Shown: positions 36,309 through 45,147, numbered from the stretch's first letter. The stretch: DNA of 64,000 nt from Bacteroidota bacterium (GCA_005882315.1 VBAR01000006.1:124001-188000); one strand, 5' to 3'. Program-made: numbers and translations. The notes: generated by a model not told the origin, from the letters alone.

Positions 36309-36342
36309 AAACCGGTTGTGAGTAATCTCAGCCGGTTTTTTA
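36309..36342 (+). terminator. Terminator after rplT
   Basis: AAACCGG and CCGGTTT close an outer stem with an inner TGAG/CTCA stem, followed by a T-run. It lies directly next to the -33 element of the following promoter. Confidence 0.8.
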
Positions 36343-36372
36343 TTTGTGTAATACTGCATTCGTATACATTTG
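36343..36372 (+). promoter_or_regulatory. Promoter for arginine decarboxylase
   Basis: TTTG (36343-36346), an 18-bp spacer and TACATTTG (36365-36372), with the gene's ATG 48 bp further on. Confidence 0.65.
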
Positions 36373-36420
36373 CAGGAATTCATATTTTTTAAGCAATAAA
36401 ACTGAACCGCTTTGGATAAC

Positions 36421-37821
36421 ATGAATAATACCTACCTCGACCTGGTTAAACAGACGTTTAATTTTCCCCAGGAAGGTATCGAGGTGGAGGAAGGCAACTT
36501 GTACTTTAATGGAGTCGATCTGAAAGCCCTGATTGCAAAATATGGCACACCTATGAAGGTTAGCTATCTTCCCAAGATCGGGATGCAGATCAAGAAAGCA
36601 AGGCACATGTTCGCAACTGCTTTTAAAAAATATAAATACGAAGGAAAGTATCATTACTGCTATTGTACCAAAAGCTCACACTTTAGTTTCGTGGTGGAAG
36701 AAGCATTGAAACAGGATATTCATCTTGAAACCTCTTATGCTTATGATATTGAGATCGTAAAAAAGCTATACGAAAAACGGAAGATAAGTAAGGACACATA
36801 TATCATCTGTAATGGGTATAAACAAAAGGGGTACATAAGAAGGATAGCCGGATTACTTAACTCAGGTTTCCAAAATGTAATTCCAATCCTTGACAATAAA
36901 GAAGAATTGAAGGAATACGCCAAAGCAGTCAAGTCAACTTTCAAAGTAGGTATTCGCGTTGCTGCGGAGGAAGAACCTACATTTCCATTTTATACCTCAC
37001 GATTAGGTATTCGTGCAAAAGATATTCTTGAGTTTTATGTAGATAGGATTGAGGGTTATGAAAGCAAGTTTCAACTCAAGATGCTTCATATCTTTTTGAA
37101 CAAAGGAATTAAAGATGATATCTACTACTGGAGTGAATTGAATAAGATCATCAACCTCTATTGTCAGTTAAAAAAGATTTGTCCCGAGCTTGACAGTATC
37201 AATATCGGCGGCGGTTTTCCAATCAAGCACTCACTGGGCTTTGAATACGATTATCAGTTCATGATAAATGAGATCGTACGTAACATCAAAGCTGCTTGTA
37301 AACGAAACAAAGTACCGATGCCAAATATATTCACCGAATTTGGAAGTTATACCGTAGGTGAAAGCATGATGCATATCTTCAGTGTTATTGGGCAAAAAAA
37401 TCAGAATGACCGTGAGACATGGTATATGATCGATTCATCATTTATCACTACACTTCCTGATACATGGGGCATTGGTGAAAAATTTCTAATGCTTCCGGTA
37501 AATAAGTGGGATAAAGAATATCATAGAGTGGTGCTGGGAGGCATCACATGCGATAGTCATGATTATTACGATAGCGAAGAACATATCAATGAAGTTTTCT
37601 TACCTAAGATCGAAAATGGTGAACCGCTTTATGTTGGATTTTTCCATACTGGTGCTTACCAGGATCAGATAAGCGGCTATGGCGGTATTAAACACTGTTT
37701 GATACCTTCTCCTAAACATATTATTATTGGGCACGATAGAAACGGGAAATTAACTGATTGGGTTTATGCTAAACAGCAAACGGCTCAAAGCATGCTGAAG
37801 ATCCTTGGCTATGCTAAATAA
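36421..37821 (+). CDS. Arginine decarboxylase, Bacteroidota type
   Basis: A PLP enzyme of the alanine-racemase-fold decarboxylases, making agmatine for polyamine synthesis. I use the ATG at 36421 instead of a TTG three codons earlier. The PLP lysine lies in YCTKSSHF, the phosphate-binding glycines in INIGGGFPIK, and the substrate-binding part in LGGITCDSHDYY and GFFHTGAYQ. At 466 residues it is shorter than E. coli SpeA (about 630 residues) and matches the form common in this phylum. No agmatine-using gene is adjacent. Confidence 0.85.
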   Translation: MNNTYLDLVKQTFNFPQEGIEVEEGNLYFNGVDLKALIAKYGTPMKVSYLPKIGMQIKKARHMFATAFKKYKYEGKYHYCYCTKSSHFSFVVEEALKQDIHLETSYAYDIEIVKKLYEKRKISKDTYIICNGYKQKGYIRRIAGLLNSGFQNVIPILDNKEELKEYAKAVKSTFKVGIRVAAEEEPTFPFYTSRLGIRAKDILEFYVDRIEGYESKFQLKMLHIFLNKGIKDDIYYWSELNKIINLYCQLKKICPELDSINIGGGFPIKHSLGFEYDYQFMINEIVRNIKAACKRNKVPMPNIFTEFGSYTVGESMMHIFSVIGQKNQNDRETWYMIDSSFITTLPDTWGIGEKFLMLPVNKWDKEYHRVVLGGITCDSHDYYDSEEHINEVFLPKIENGEPLYVGFFHTGAYQDQISGYGGIKHCLIPSPKHIIIGHDRNGKLTDWVYAKQQTAQSMLKILGYAK

Positions 37822-37826
37822 TAAAG

Positions 37827-37894
37827 AAGCCCTTTCTTACAACTGAAATATTTTCGTTAACCGGCAACTTGTAAATCAGTTATGGAAAGGGCTT
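37827..37894. terminator. Large hairpin between convergent genes
   Basis: The ten-base arms AAGCCCTTTC and GAAAGGGCTT are perfect complements. AACTGA and TCAGTT extend the stem inside. A short T-run follows on the plus strand. At 68 bp it is bigger than the other terminators here; it probably ends the arginine decarboxylase transcript and perhaps the opposing gene. Confidence 0.55.
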
Positions 37895-37914
37895 GGTATT
37901 TTTAAAGGCCTTAG

Positions 37915-38466
37915 TTAATGATGTCCGCGGCCATGATTTCCATTATTGCCCTTACCATTTCCATTTGATTTTCCTTTTCCCTGCCCGTTATTACTTTGAG
38001 TTTTATCTTTTCCTTTATTATACCAGTCGTTATACTCATTATCATCATATTTCACTTTTCCAAGATACTGGTCATCTAAATAATAGCGGCTATCATATCC
38101 TTGCCAGTATGTATATCCATCTGAGTTGCGGTGATAGTACCTTCCATCATTGCTTCTTCCTATTCTTATATCAGGAGTACGGACAATGATCAATGGCACT
38201 CTTCTGCTATATTCATATTGTTTCTTACGCTGGCCTGGTGCATAAGGTCTTGCTGATCTTCCGCCATAAACTTTCTTTGCTTGTCCTGGTGGAAGGTTGC
38301 CGGGATTGGGATCATTCGTTACAATCACTACCCGTCTGTCATCTTCAGGATAAGGATAACGCCTGCTTGTTGGGTAATCGGGATAGGAACGACTTGTACG
38401 ACAACTTGCTGCCAAAGCTATTATCGCGATGAGAATTGCCGCCTGTAAAAATGTATTTGATTTCAT
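37915..38466 (-). CDS. Lipoprotein of unknown function with Gly/Asn-rich tail
   Basis: A 183-residue lipoprotein with a signal ending in ALAASC (Cys22). The mature part is rich in Tyr, Arg, Pro and Asp (SRSYPDYPTSRRYPYPEDD), then has a YYHRNSDGYTYWQGYDSRYYLDDQYL segment-like aromatic block. The last 30 residues are a low-complexity Gly/Asn/Lys/His run (GKGKSNGNGKGNNGNHG). I recognise no family. The composition suggests a disordered, surface-linked or envelope-binding protein. Confidence 0.6.
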   Translation of the reverse strand: MKSNTFLQAAILIAIIALAASCRTSRSYPDYPTSRRYPYPEDDRRVVIVTNDPNPGNLPPGQAKKVYGGRSARPYAPGQRKKQYEYSRRVPLIIVRTPDIRIGRSNDGRYYHRNSDGYTYWQGYDSRYYLDDQYLGKVKYDDNEYNDWYNKGKDKTQSNNGQGKGKSNGNGKGNNGNHGRGHH

Positions 38467-38526
38467 AGTTAGGGAATTTACTTTTATAACTCAATTATTT
38501 TGCCGGAAACATTTAAAAGAAAACAT

Positions 38527-38985
38527 ATGCGTAAGATTCAGATTTCATTAACGTTAATATTTATTTCACTTATCAGTCATGCACAAACTGCTGAAGACTC
38601 CGTAAAAGCCGTAGTAAATAATCTATTCACAGCAATGAAAAATGCAGATACAGTATTATTGAAAAGCACATTTGCAGATGCAGCAATTTTTCAAACAATT
38701 ACCAAGGATAGAACAGATGGTAAAACAAAAGTGAATACTGATCCTGTGCAAGGATTTGTTGATTTCATAGGTAAATCAACACCCGGGGATGCAGATGAGA
38801 GAATTAGTTTCGGGGCAGTAAAAATTGATGGTGACCTTGCAAGTGTCTGGACACCGTATAATTTTTACTTTAAAAAACAATTTAGCCATTGCGGTGCTAA
38901 TTCATTTCAACTGATACGCTTTAATGGTGTATGGAAAATACAATACCTGATTGATACGAGACGGAAGCAGGGATGTACTCCATAA
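38527..38985 (+). CDS. Exported NTF2-like (SnoaL/lumazine-binding type) protein
   Basis: I choose the ATG at 38527, which starts a signal peptide (MRKIQISLTLIFISLISHAQ). The mature ~130 residues look like an NTF2-like cone: a helix with VVNNLFTAMKNADTVLLKSTF, then strands ending in WTPYNFYFKKQFSHCGANSF and GVWKIQYLIDTRR. Such proteins are common exported DUF4440/SnoaL-like folds. No catalytic residues can be assigned, so the function is unknown. Confidence 0.7.
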   Translation: MRKIQISLTLIFISLISHAQTAEDSVKAVVNNLFTAMKNADTVLLKSTFADAAIFQTITKDRTDGKTKVNTDPVQGFVDFIGKSTPGDADERISFGAVKIDGDLASVWTPYNFYFKKQFSHCGANSFQLIRFNGVWKIQYLIDTRRKQGCTP

Positions 38986-39015
38986 AAAAAGAAACCCCCG
39001 GTAGAAACCGGGGGT
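38984..39015 (-). terminator. Terminator of the Hsp20 gene
   Basis: On the minus strand ACCCCCGGT and ACCGGGGGT form a nine-base-pair stem with loop TTCT, followed by TTTCTTTTTTT. It lies 52 bp beyond the Hsp20 stop and overlaps the end of the neighbouring plus-strand gene. Confidence 0.88.
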
Positions 39016-39066
39016 GTAAACCAAAACCAACTGCTTATGAGAAAACTTTTATTTATAAAGAACTAA

Positions 39067-39513
39067 TTAAGATATTTTAATTTCTGTTGTTGGAGCTTTG
39101 ACTTCCACTTTCTTCGGAAGGTTTAATCTCAATACTCCATTGATGTAAGAAGCATCTATTTTAGTTGCATCAATTTTTTCATCAACTGTGAAAGATCTCT
39201 TAAAGGATTTAAAACTGTACTCTTTGCGAATTTGTTTTTCATTCTCCTCTTTTACTTCATCCTTTTTTTCTGCTGAAACAGTCAGGATATTATTCTCCAG
39301 GTTTATTTTGAAATCTTCTTTTGTAAATCCCGGAGCTACCAGATCCATTTCAAAAGAACTACCTGATTCTTTGACGTTCACTGGAACAAATCCCTTCCAA
39401 TCTGCTTTGTTAAAATCATTCTTAAATACAACAGGTAATTCAGTAAAAAGTTCATCAACTAAGCTGTTGAAACTTCTTTCAAACGGTTGCAGGTTAAACT
39501 TTACATGTGCCAT
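39067..39513 (-). CDS. Hsp20 / alpha-crystallin family small heat-shock protein
   Basis: A 148-residue ATP-independent holdase. The alpha-crystallin domain spans about 35-135 (VKESGSSFEMDLVAPGFTKEDFKINLENNILTV is its core, seen here in parts). KSFKRSFTV and YINGVLRLNLPK follow, the latter being the A-x-x-x-N-G-x-L family signature variant. The short C-terminal tail ends TTEIKIS. It has its own terminator and no partner chaperone nearby. Confidence 0.93.
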   Translation of the reverse strand: MAHVKFNLQPFERSFNSLVDELFTELPVVFKNDFNKADWKGFVPVNVKESGSSFEMDLVAPGFTKEDFKINLENNILTVSAEKKDEVKEENEKQIRKEYSFKSFKRSFTVDEKIDATKIDASYINGVLRLNLPKKVEVKAPTTEIKIS

Positions 39514-39690
39514 GGTTATTTGATTTTTGTTTTTGAATATTTAGACACACAGAACAAATCAAATGATGAACCACTCCAATTATTTACGACATTTTGAAAG
39601 TTTTTAGATTTATCCTCCGACAGAATTTCCGAAATGTGGAATATCTGGGTGTCAAAGTTTCTGAAGTACATTCATACCGATACGATTCTT

Positions 39691-39698
39691 TACTTTTG
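39691..39698 (+). promoter_or_regulatory. -7 box before the bacilliredoxin gene
   Basis: TACTTTTG matches TAnnTTTG and lies 28 bp before the ATG. No clear -33 TTTG is seen. Confidence 0.45.
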
Positions 39699-39726
39699 CT
39701 GAATATTCCTAACTAAACAAATAACT

Positions 39727-40143
39727 ATGTATCCAGAAGAAATAGTAATTCCTATGAAAGAAGAGTTAACTGAGAATGGTTTTGAAGAAATGCTGACACC
39801 CGAAGAAGTGGATGTTCAACTTTCAAAAAAGGGAACTACATTGGTAATGATCAATTCCGTTTGTGGTTGTTCAGCAGGTACTGCCCGACCAGGCGTTTTG
39901 CTGGCTGTACATCAAGCAGAAAAAAAGCCTGATTTTCTAACTACAACTTTTGCCGGCTTTGATGTAGCAGCTCTAAGAAGACTCAGAGAACACTTACTTC
40001 CTTATCCTCCATCATCTCCATCAATCGCATTATTTAAAGATGGTCAGTTGGTTCATTTTATCGAACGTCATCAGATTGAAGGAAGACCTGCGCAGGTAAT
40101 TGCGCAAAACCTGATGGGTGCATTTCAACAGCATTGTAATTAA
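39727..40143 (+). CDS. BrxA/BrxB-family bacilliredoxin
   Basis: A 138-residue thioredoxin-fold protein that, in Firmicutes, removes bacillithiol from modified proteins. The family's unusual active site is present as SVCGCSAGTARPG (C46 and C48, a CGC motif). The surrounding order YPEEIVIPMKEELTENGF, VHQAEKKPD and HFIERHQIEG is typical. Many Bacteroidota carry it; whether this organism makes bacillithiol cannot be judged here. A terminator follows at 40161. Confidence 0.9.
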   Translation: MYPEEIVIPMKEELTENGFEEMLTPEEVDVQLSKKGTTLVMINSVCGCSAGTARPGVLLAVHQAEKKPDFLTTTFAGFDVAALRRLREHLLPYPPSSPSIALFKDGQLVHFIERHQIEGRPAQVIAQNLMGAFQQHCN

Positions 40144-40160
40144 TAATTCTTTTATACAAC

Positions 40161-40200
40161 AAAAGCTCCTTCTTAAATCATGAAGGGGCTTTTGATTTTT
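40161..40200 (+). terminator. Terminator after the bacilliredoxin gene
   Basis: AAAAGCTCCTTC pairs with GAAGGGGCTTTT (one T-G pair) around a nine-base loop, followed by GATTTTT. Confidence 0.75.
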
Positions 40201-40265
40201 AAATCCGGCACAATAGCACCGATTAACGGGGTTTCGCTATATTCGCTGCCTTAAAGCCTGGCTTA

Positions 40266-41558
40266 ATGTATCCCAACCTCTTTTACGTTTTCAAAGACTT
40301 ATTCGGAATTGAAATTGACGGTCTCAGGTTTGTAAATTCATTCGGTTTTTTTGTTGCTATTGCATTTATTATTGCTGCAGTTATCCTTTCAAAAGAACTT
40401 CAACGCAAAAGCGGGCAAGGCTTTTTTCAGCCTTCCGAAATGCAGATAATGGTAGGCGAACCGGCTAAATTAATGGACCTGCTTTCAAACTTTCTGTTAG
40501 GTTTTTTGCTGGGCTATAAAATTCTTGCATTATTTCTGTTAAGTAAATCAGCCACTACCGATCCGCAAGCTTTTATATTCTCATTGAACGGAAGTTGGCC
40601 AGCTGGTATTGGTTTAGGATTGTTATTTGCCGGACTAAAATGGTGGGAGAAAAAGAAGAACTTTTTACCCAAACCTGAAAAGAGAACAGTACGCATCTGG
40701 CCGCATGACAGGGTAGGAGAAATAACTATTCTGGCTTTGATATTTGGATTACTCGGCGCCAAACTGTTTGACATATTTGAGAACTGGAGTGGATTTTTAA
40801 AAAATCCATCATCTTATATTTTTTCACCTGCAGGCCTTACTATGTATGGGGGCCTTATTTGTGCTTCACTTGCTATCTGGTGGTATGCAAAAAAACATAA
40901 GATATCTTTTTGGCATTTGAATGATTCAGCGGCGCCTGCATTGATGCTGGCCTATGCGATTGGCCGATTAGGTTGCCAGGTAGCTGGTGATGGTGATTGG
41001 GGAATATTTAATTCAGCGTATGCTGTAAATGATAAAGCTAAAATTGAACTAGCTAATCCAGGTTCTTTAGATTCTACCATTAAATCAAATGTTGTTTATT
41101 TCATGAACGAGTTTGACAGCTTGTCAAACGTCCCTTCAGCACATTTTAAAAAACCGGGTGCCCTTGGTTTTATGCCTGATTGGTTATTTGCATACGACTA
41201 TCCGCATAATGTAAATGAAGCAGGCATTGAATTGGCTGATTGCAAAGATAAGTATTGTAATCATTTACCGGCGCCTGTCTTTCCCACACCTTTTTATGAA
41301 ACTATTATTTGCACAATACTCTTTTTTATCATCTGGGGTTTGAGAAAAAGATTTAAAGTTGCAGGTACTCTTTTTGGGTTTTATTTAATGCTAAATGGCC
41401 TTGAAAGATTCTTTATAGAAACAATAAGAGTGAATAATAAAATGCGAATCTTCGGCATTCAAATGACACAGGCTGAGTTGATCGCAGCGCTTTTATTTAT
41501 CTCTGGATTAGCTATATGCATCACGTTATCCCGTAAAAACAAGCCCAAGGCTGTATGA
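40266..41558 (+). CDS. lgt: Prolipoprotein diacylglyceryl transferase family protein
   Basis: Transfers diacylglycerol to the lipobox cysteine of prelipoproteins at the inner membrane. It is polytopic, with about seven hydrophobic segments. The AYAIGRLGCQ block corresponds to the Lgt signature (GRxGN), with the Asn replaced by Cys, and TPFYET near the C-terminus corresponds to the family's late motif. At 430 residues it is much longer than the usual ~270-290, mostly through N-terminal and loop inserts (about 255-330), as in other Bacteroidota. Many lipoproteins in this window would be its substrates. Confidence 0.85.
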   Translation: MYPNLFYVFKDLFGIEIDGLRFVNSFGFFVAIAFIIAAVILSKELQRKSGQGFFQPSEMQIMVGEPAKLMDLLSNFLLGFLLGYKILALFLLSKSATTDPQAFIFSLNGSWPAGIGLGLLFAGLKWWEKKKNFLPKPEKRTVRIWPHDRVGEITILALIFGLLGAKLFDIFENWSGFLKNPSSYIFSPAGLTMYGGLICASLAIWWYAKKHKISFWHLNDSAAPALMLAYAIGRLGCQVAGDGDWGIFNSAYAVNDKAKIELANPGSLDSTIKSNVVYFMNEFDSLSNVPSAHFKKPGALGFMPDWLFAYDYPHNVNEAGIELADCKDKYCNHLPAPVFPTPFYETIICTILFFIIWGLRKRFKVAGTLFGFYLMLNGLERFFIETIRVNNKMRIFGIQMTQAELIAALLFISGLAICITLSRKNKPKAV

Positions 41559-41735
41559 CCTACCCAGTAGCATGTATTTTTTAACATTAGCATAAGAAAT
41601 TTATCTTAATTAAGCATTTCCGAAAACCCTTATCCAGCAAGAGTTTTACTGCATTTAAGTTTTTCGCAATCGATTCCGGTATATTGTAAATCAAATTTTT
41701 ATCCCCAAAAGCTATGAGAAACGGGCACTGTGGTG

Positions 41736-41743
41736 TACTTTTG
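41736..41743 (+). promoter_or_regulatory. Possible -7 box before rpoD
   Basis: TACTTTTG matches TAnnTTTG but no -33 element is seen at the right distance. It would give a leader of about 90 bases. The remainder of the 283-bp gap between lgt and rpoD is AT-rich with no other feature I can support. Confidence 0.4.
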
Positions 41744-41841
41744 CAGACATAACTGGACAAATTCTTAACCTACATTTTGCAACATCCTTTGAACCAGCCC
41801 GGTCTTTATTTCGTTATTTAAACAAAGAGAGGATTTAAATT

Positions 41842-42699
41842 ATGAGGCAGCTTAAAATTGCTACCCAGATCACTAATCGTGATTCCCAAGCCGTTGAAAA
41901 GTATCTACAGGAAATTTCTAAAATTCCGATGATCACTCCCGAAGAGGAAACAACACTGGCTCAAAGAATCAAGATGGGCGACCAGCGGGCATTAGACAAA
42001 TTGGTGCAGGCGAACCTTCGTTTCGTGGTATCTGTGGCTAAGCAGTACCAGCACCAGGGACTTTCTCTTAGCGATTTGATTAACGAGGGTAACCTCGGAT
42101 TGATAAAAGCGGCACAACGCTTTGATGAAACCAAAGGTTTCAAATTCATTTCATACGCTGTTTGGTGGATTCGCCAGTCCATCCTGCAGGCGTTGGCAGA
42201 GCAGGGCCGTTTAGTCCGCTTGCCTCAAAACAAAATTGGCACCTACAACAAAGCCAACAAGGCTTATATGGCTTTTGAACAAGAACATGAAAGGGAACCA
42301 TCAACAGAAGAACTGGCTGATATCCTGGAAATGAGTGAAACAGAGATCAACAACATTTTTCAAAGCAATACCCGCCACACTTCATTAGATGCTCCTGTAC
42401 ATGAAGCAGAAGATGTAGCTATGGGTGATTTGCTGGAAGGAAGTGAAGACACGGATGATGATGTGATGAAAGATTCTTTGCGTAATGAAATTCGTCGTGT
42501 TTTGAAATCACTTTCACCCCGCGAAGCTGAGATCGTAAACGCTTATTTCGGATTAGACGGAGAGAATGGTGTTACAATCGAACAAATTGGCCACAAATAC
42601 GATCTTACCAAAGAACGTATCCGCCAGATCAAGGAAAGAGCAATTAAACGTTTACAAAAAGCCCGTTATAGCAGTGCTTTAAAAGCTTATTTAGGCTAA
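41842..42699 (+). CDS. rpoD: Primary sigma-70 factor RpoD/SigA (Bacteroidota short form)
   Basis: Directs RNA polymerase to housekeeping promoters. The 285-residue protein begins at region 1.2 (DSQAVEKYLQEISKIPMI) and has no region 1.1 or large non-conserved domain, as usual in this phylum. Regions 2.1-2.4 contain LINEGNLGLIKAAQRFDETKG and YAVWWIRQSI (each seen in full in the translation), and region 4.2 is LTKERIRQIKERAIKRL. It would recognise the TAnnTTTG promoters noted in this window. A strong terminator lies downstream. Confidence 0.96.
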   Translation: MRQLKIATQITNRDSQAVEKYLQEISKIPMITPEEETTLAQRIKMGDQRALDKLVQANLRFVVSVAKQYQHQGLSLSDLINEGNLGLIKAAQRFDETKGFKFISYAVWWIRQSILQALAEQGRLVRLPQNKIGTYNKANKAYMAFEQEHEREPSTEELADILEMSETEINNIFQSNTRHTSLDAPVHEAEDVAMGDLLEGSEDTDDDVMKDSLRNEIRRVLKSLSPREAEIVNAYFGLDGENGVTIEQIGHKYDLTKERIRQIKERAIKRLQKARYSSALKAYLG

Positions 42700-42762
42700 A
42701 AATATTATTGTCTGCTTCGGTGGACAGTAACTAAAAACCAAATTGGTGGGTTTTTAAAAAAG

Positions 42763-42794
42763 ACAGTCACGCAACAGCGTGGCTGTTTTGTTTT
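42763..42794 (+). terminator. Terminator after rpoD
   Basis: ACAGTCACGC and GCGTGGCTGT (one T-G pair) form a ten-base-pair stem with loop AACA, followed by TTTGTTTT. Confidence 0.85.
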
Positions 42795-42825
42795 ATAAGC
42801 GGTTACATGCATACCATTCATTTCC

Positions 42826-42833
42826 TAAATTTG
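42826..42833 (+). promoter_or_regulatory. -7 box abutting the DUF4249 start codon
   Basis: TAAATTTG matches the consensus and ends only four bases before the GTG at 42838. The transcript would start at or near the start codon. Confidence 0.5.
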
Positions 42834-42837
42834 CAAT

Positions 42838-43725
42838 GTGAAAATCCTGAAACCATTTTTTTACTTCGTGATTGTGACTGGTTTTATTTCCTGCGAAAAG
42901 GCAATTGATTTTGATTTAGAAGATCAGGAACCAAAACTGGTAGTGGAAGCGACGATTGAGAATGAAACATGGCCAATTGTTATTTTGAGTAACAGTCTTA
43001 ATTATTTTTCTACACTCGATCCTTCTTATATCCAGCAGAGTTTTGTTCATAATGCAGTTATTTATGTTTCTAATGGTACAAAAACGCATATTCTGAAGGA
43101 ATATGAAGTGCCATTACAGGGAGGTTATTCGTTGTTCTATTATTCAGTTGACTCATCAAATCTTGCAACTGCTTTTAAAGGAGAATTAAATAAGCAGTAC
43201 ACAATGCTGATCGAAACAAATAGTAAAGAATATACAGCCACTACAACAATCCCCTCTATCACAAAAAGGATTGATTCAATGTGGGCCAGGACTATTCCCG
43301 GGTTTGATGACCCCAATAAAAGGGCTTTAATGGTTAAAGCAACAGACCCTGCGGGATATGGTGATTATATCCGCTATTTTACCCGCAGTAATAGTGAACG
43401 GTTTTTCCCTGGCCTTAATTCAGTTTTTGATGACCAGATCATTGATGGGACCACTTACTCGGTGGAAATAGAAAGAGGAGTAGATAGAAACTTGCCCCGT
43501 GAGGAAGGCTATTCTTTTTTTAACAAAACAGATACTGTGACTTTAAAACTTTGCAATATAGATAAAGCCACTTTCGATTTCTGGCGAACAATGGAGTTTG
43601 CTTATTCATCTGTAGGTAATCCGTTTTCATCTCCTACCAAAGTGCTGAGTAATATCAGCGGTGGCGCCCTGGGCTATTTTGGAGGCTATGCAGCCCAGTT
43701 TAAAACTATCATTATCAGAGATTAG
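42838..43725 (+). CDS. DUF4249 family lipoprotein
   Basis: A 295-residue lipoprotein, starting at GTG. The signal runs to TGFISC (Cys19), followed by EKAIDFDLEDQEPKLVVEATI, the typical DUF4249 opening, and then Ig-like and beta-rich segments (YTMLIETNSKEYTATTTIP). DUF4249 genes usually sit beside a TonB-dependent outer-membrane receptor and are thought to act with it. Here the neighbours are rpoD and trxB and no receptor is present. The role is unknown. Confidence 0.8.
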   Translation: MKILKPFFYFVIVTGFISCEKAIDFDLEDQEPKLVVEATIENETWPIVILSNSLNYFSTLDPSYIQQSFVHNAVIYVSNGTKTHILKEYEVPLQGGYSLFYYSVDSSNLATAFKGELNKQYTMLIETNSKEYTATTTIPSITKRIDSMWARTIPGFDDPNKRALMVKATDPAGYGDYIRYFTRSNSERFFPGLNSVFDDQIIDGTTYSVEIERGVDRNLPREEGYSFFNKTDTVTLKLCNIDKATFDFWRTMEFAYSSVGNPFSSPTKVLSNISGGALGYFGGYAAQFKTIIIRD

Positions 43726-43785
43726 ATTTTTGTACACATATCCTTGTGTGTCGTGTATCGAACACTGTGTTTAGCCATTTAGGAT

Positions 43786-43793
43786 TAAATTTG
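43786..43793 (+). promoter_or_regulatory. -7 box before trxB
   Basis: TAAATTTG matches TAnnTTTG, 38 bp before the trxB ATG. A copy of the dispersed palindrome lies between the box and the gene. Confidence 0.5.
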
Positions 43794-43798
43794 CAATC

Positions 43799-43812
43799 CC
43801 GATAACTATCGG
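43799..43812. repeat. Dispersed palindrome, copy 3 (trxB leader)
   Basis: CCGATAACTATCGG, one base different at the centre from the copy at 10986. It is the only intergenic copy and would form a small hairpin in the trxB 5' leader. Confidence 0.6.
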
Positions 43813-43831
43813 AATAAATTAAAAGAAGAAT

Positions 43832-44779
43832 ATGGACGCAACAGCAAGTGAAAGGGTGAAATGCCTGATTATAGGTTCAGGGCCGGCTGGATACACAGCA
43901 GCTATTTATGCTTCAAGGGCCAACCTGAATCCTGTATTATACCAGGGCATTCAACCGGGTGGACAATTAACGATCACAACGGAAGTAGAAAACTATCCCG
44001 GCTATGCAGATGGCATACAGGGCCCGGAAATGATGGTTCATTTTGAAAAGCAAGCACACCGGATGGGGGCTGATATACGCTATGGTCTTGCTACAAAAGT
44101 TGATTTTTCTTCTTTGCCACATAAGGTTTGGATCGATGATGAAAAAATGATAGAAGCAGATGCAGTAATAATTTCAACTGGCGCATCGGCTAAATGGTTG
44201 GGTCTGGAAAGTGAACAGCGATTGAATGGTTATGGCGTAAGTGCATGTGCTGTATGTGATGGATTTTTCTTTCGTGGAAAAGAAGTAGCGATCGTTGGTG
44301 CCGGTGATACGGCTGCAGAAGAAGCATTGTATTTATCCAAACTCTGTACAACAGTACATATGATAATTCGTCGTGGAGAAATGCGGGCATCGAAAGTGAT
44401 GGCTGATAGAGTTCAGAAAACACCGAATATTAAAATCTACTGGCATTCTGAAACAGATGAAGTGCTGGGAGGAAAAACTGTAAGTGCAGTGAGGATAAAA
44501 AATATTCAGACCGGCGAAAAAACTGAAATACCTGTAAACGGTTTTTTTGTTGCTATTGGGCATCAGCCTAATTCAGAAATTTTTAAAGGCTTTGTGGATA
44601 TGGATGAAGCAGGATATATTAAAACAATTCCCGGCTCATCAAAAACAAATGTAGAAGCAGTTTTTGCCAGCGGCGATGTACAGGATAAAATTTACCGCCA
44701 GGCTGTAACGGCTGCGGGTAGCGGTTGTATGGCAGCATTGGATGCAGAACGGTATTTGGCTGAAAAAGGAATTCACTAA
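43832..44779 (+). CDS. trxB: Thioredoxin reductase
   Basis: An FAD/NADPH enzyme that reduces thioredoxin. The FAD site is IIGSGPAGYTAAIYASRA. The redox CxxC is CAVCDG (C139/C142), and the NADPH motif is AIVGAGDTAAEEALYL. The C-terminal FAD contact VFASGDVQDKIYRQAVTAAGSG is complete in the translation. At 315 residues it is the normal bacterial low-Mr type. folB starts 11 bp downstream, so they are likely one operon. Confidence 0.96.
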   Translation: MDATASERVKCLIIGSGPAGYTAAIYASRANLNPVLYQGIQPGGQLTITTEVENYPGYADGIQGPEMMVHFEKQAHRMGADIRYGLATKVDFSSLPHKVWIDDEKMIEADAVIISTGASAKWLGLESEQRLNGYGVSACAVCDGFFFRGKEVAIVGAGDTAAEEALYLSKLCTTVHMIIRRGEMRASKVMADRVQKTPNIKIYWHSETDEVLGGKTVSAVRIKNIQTGEKTEIPVNGFFVAIGHQPNSEIFKGFVDMDEAGYIKTIPGSSKTNVEAVFASGDVQDKIYRQAVTAAGSGCMAALDAERYLAEKGIH

Positions 44780-44790
44780 ACAAATAAAGC

Positions 44791-45141
44791 ATGATTATTG
44801 TAGAGTTAAAGAATATCCGCTTTCATGCTTTTCATGGCTTATATGCAGAAGAAAGAAAAAGCGGGGGGGATTACGAGTTCAATCTTGCAGTAAGTCTGGA
44901 AGAAACTCAATTGATAACAGAACTCAATGAAACAGTTAACTATGTCCGGCTGCATGAACTGGTAAAGCAGGAAATGAATACACCAAGACATTTACTGGAA
45001 ACATTACTTATGGAAATTGCGGAAAAGATACATGCTGAATTTCCGCTGGTGAAAGAAATAGATATGAGCGTAGCAAAATTAAATCCTCCGATCGTTAACT
45101 TTATAGGTAGTACATCCGTTACATACAGAAAACAGTATTAG
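44791..45141 (+). CDS. folB: Dihydroneopterin aldolase FolB
   Basis: Splits dihydroneopterin to hydroxymethyl-dihydropterin for folate synthesis. The 116 residues include the opening IIVELKNIRFHAFHGLYAEER, ETVNYVRLHELVKQEMN and LLETLLMEIAEKI with the catalytic Glu region. The C-terminus has KLNPPIVNFIGSTSVTYRK, where a family Lys is expected near the start. The placement between trxB and a TPR gene is not a folate operon. Confidence 0.92.
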   Translation: MIIVELKNIRFHAFHGLYAEERKSGGDYEFNLAVSLEETQLITELNETVNYVRLHELVKQEMNTPRHLLETLLMEIAEKIHAEFPLVKEIDMSVAKLNPPIVNFIGSTSVTYRKQY

Positions 45142-45147
45142 TATAGC

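Noticed and set aside
42736-42765. A weaker ACC/GGT hairpin with T-run just before the rpoD terminator
   Set aside because: The stem is only a few base pairs; the second hairpin at 42763 is a much better terminator.
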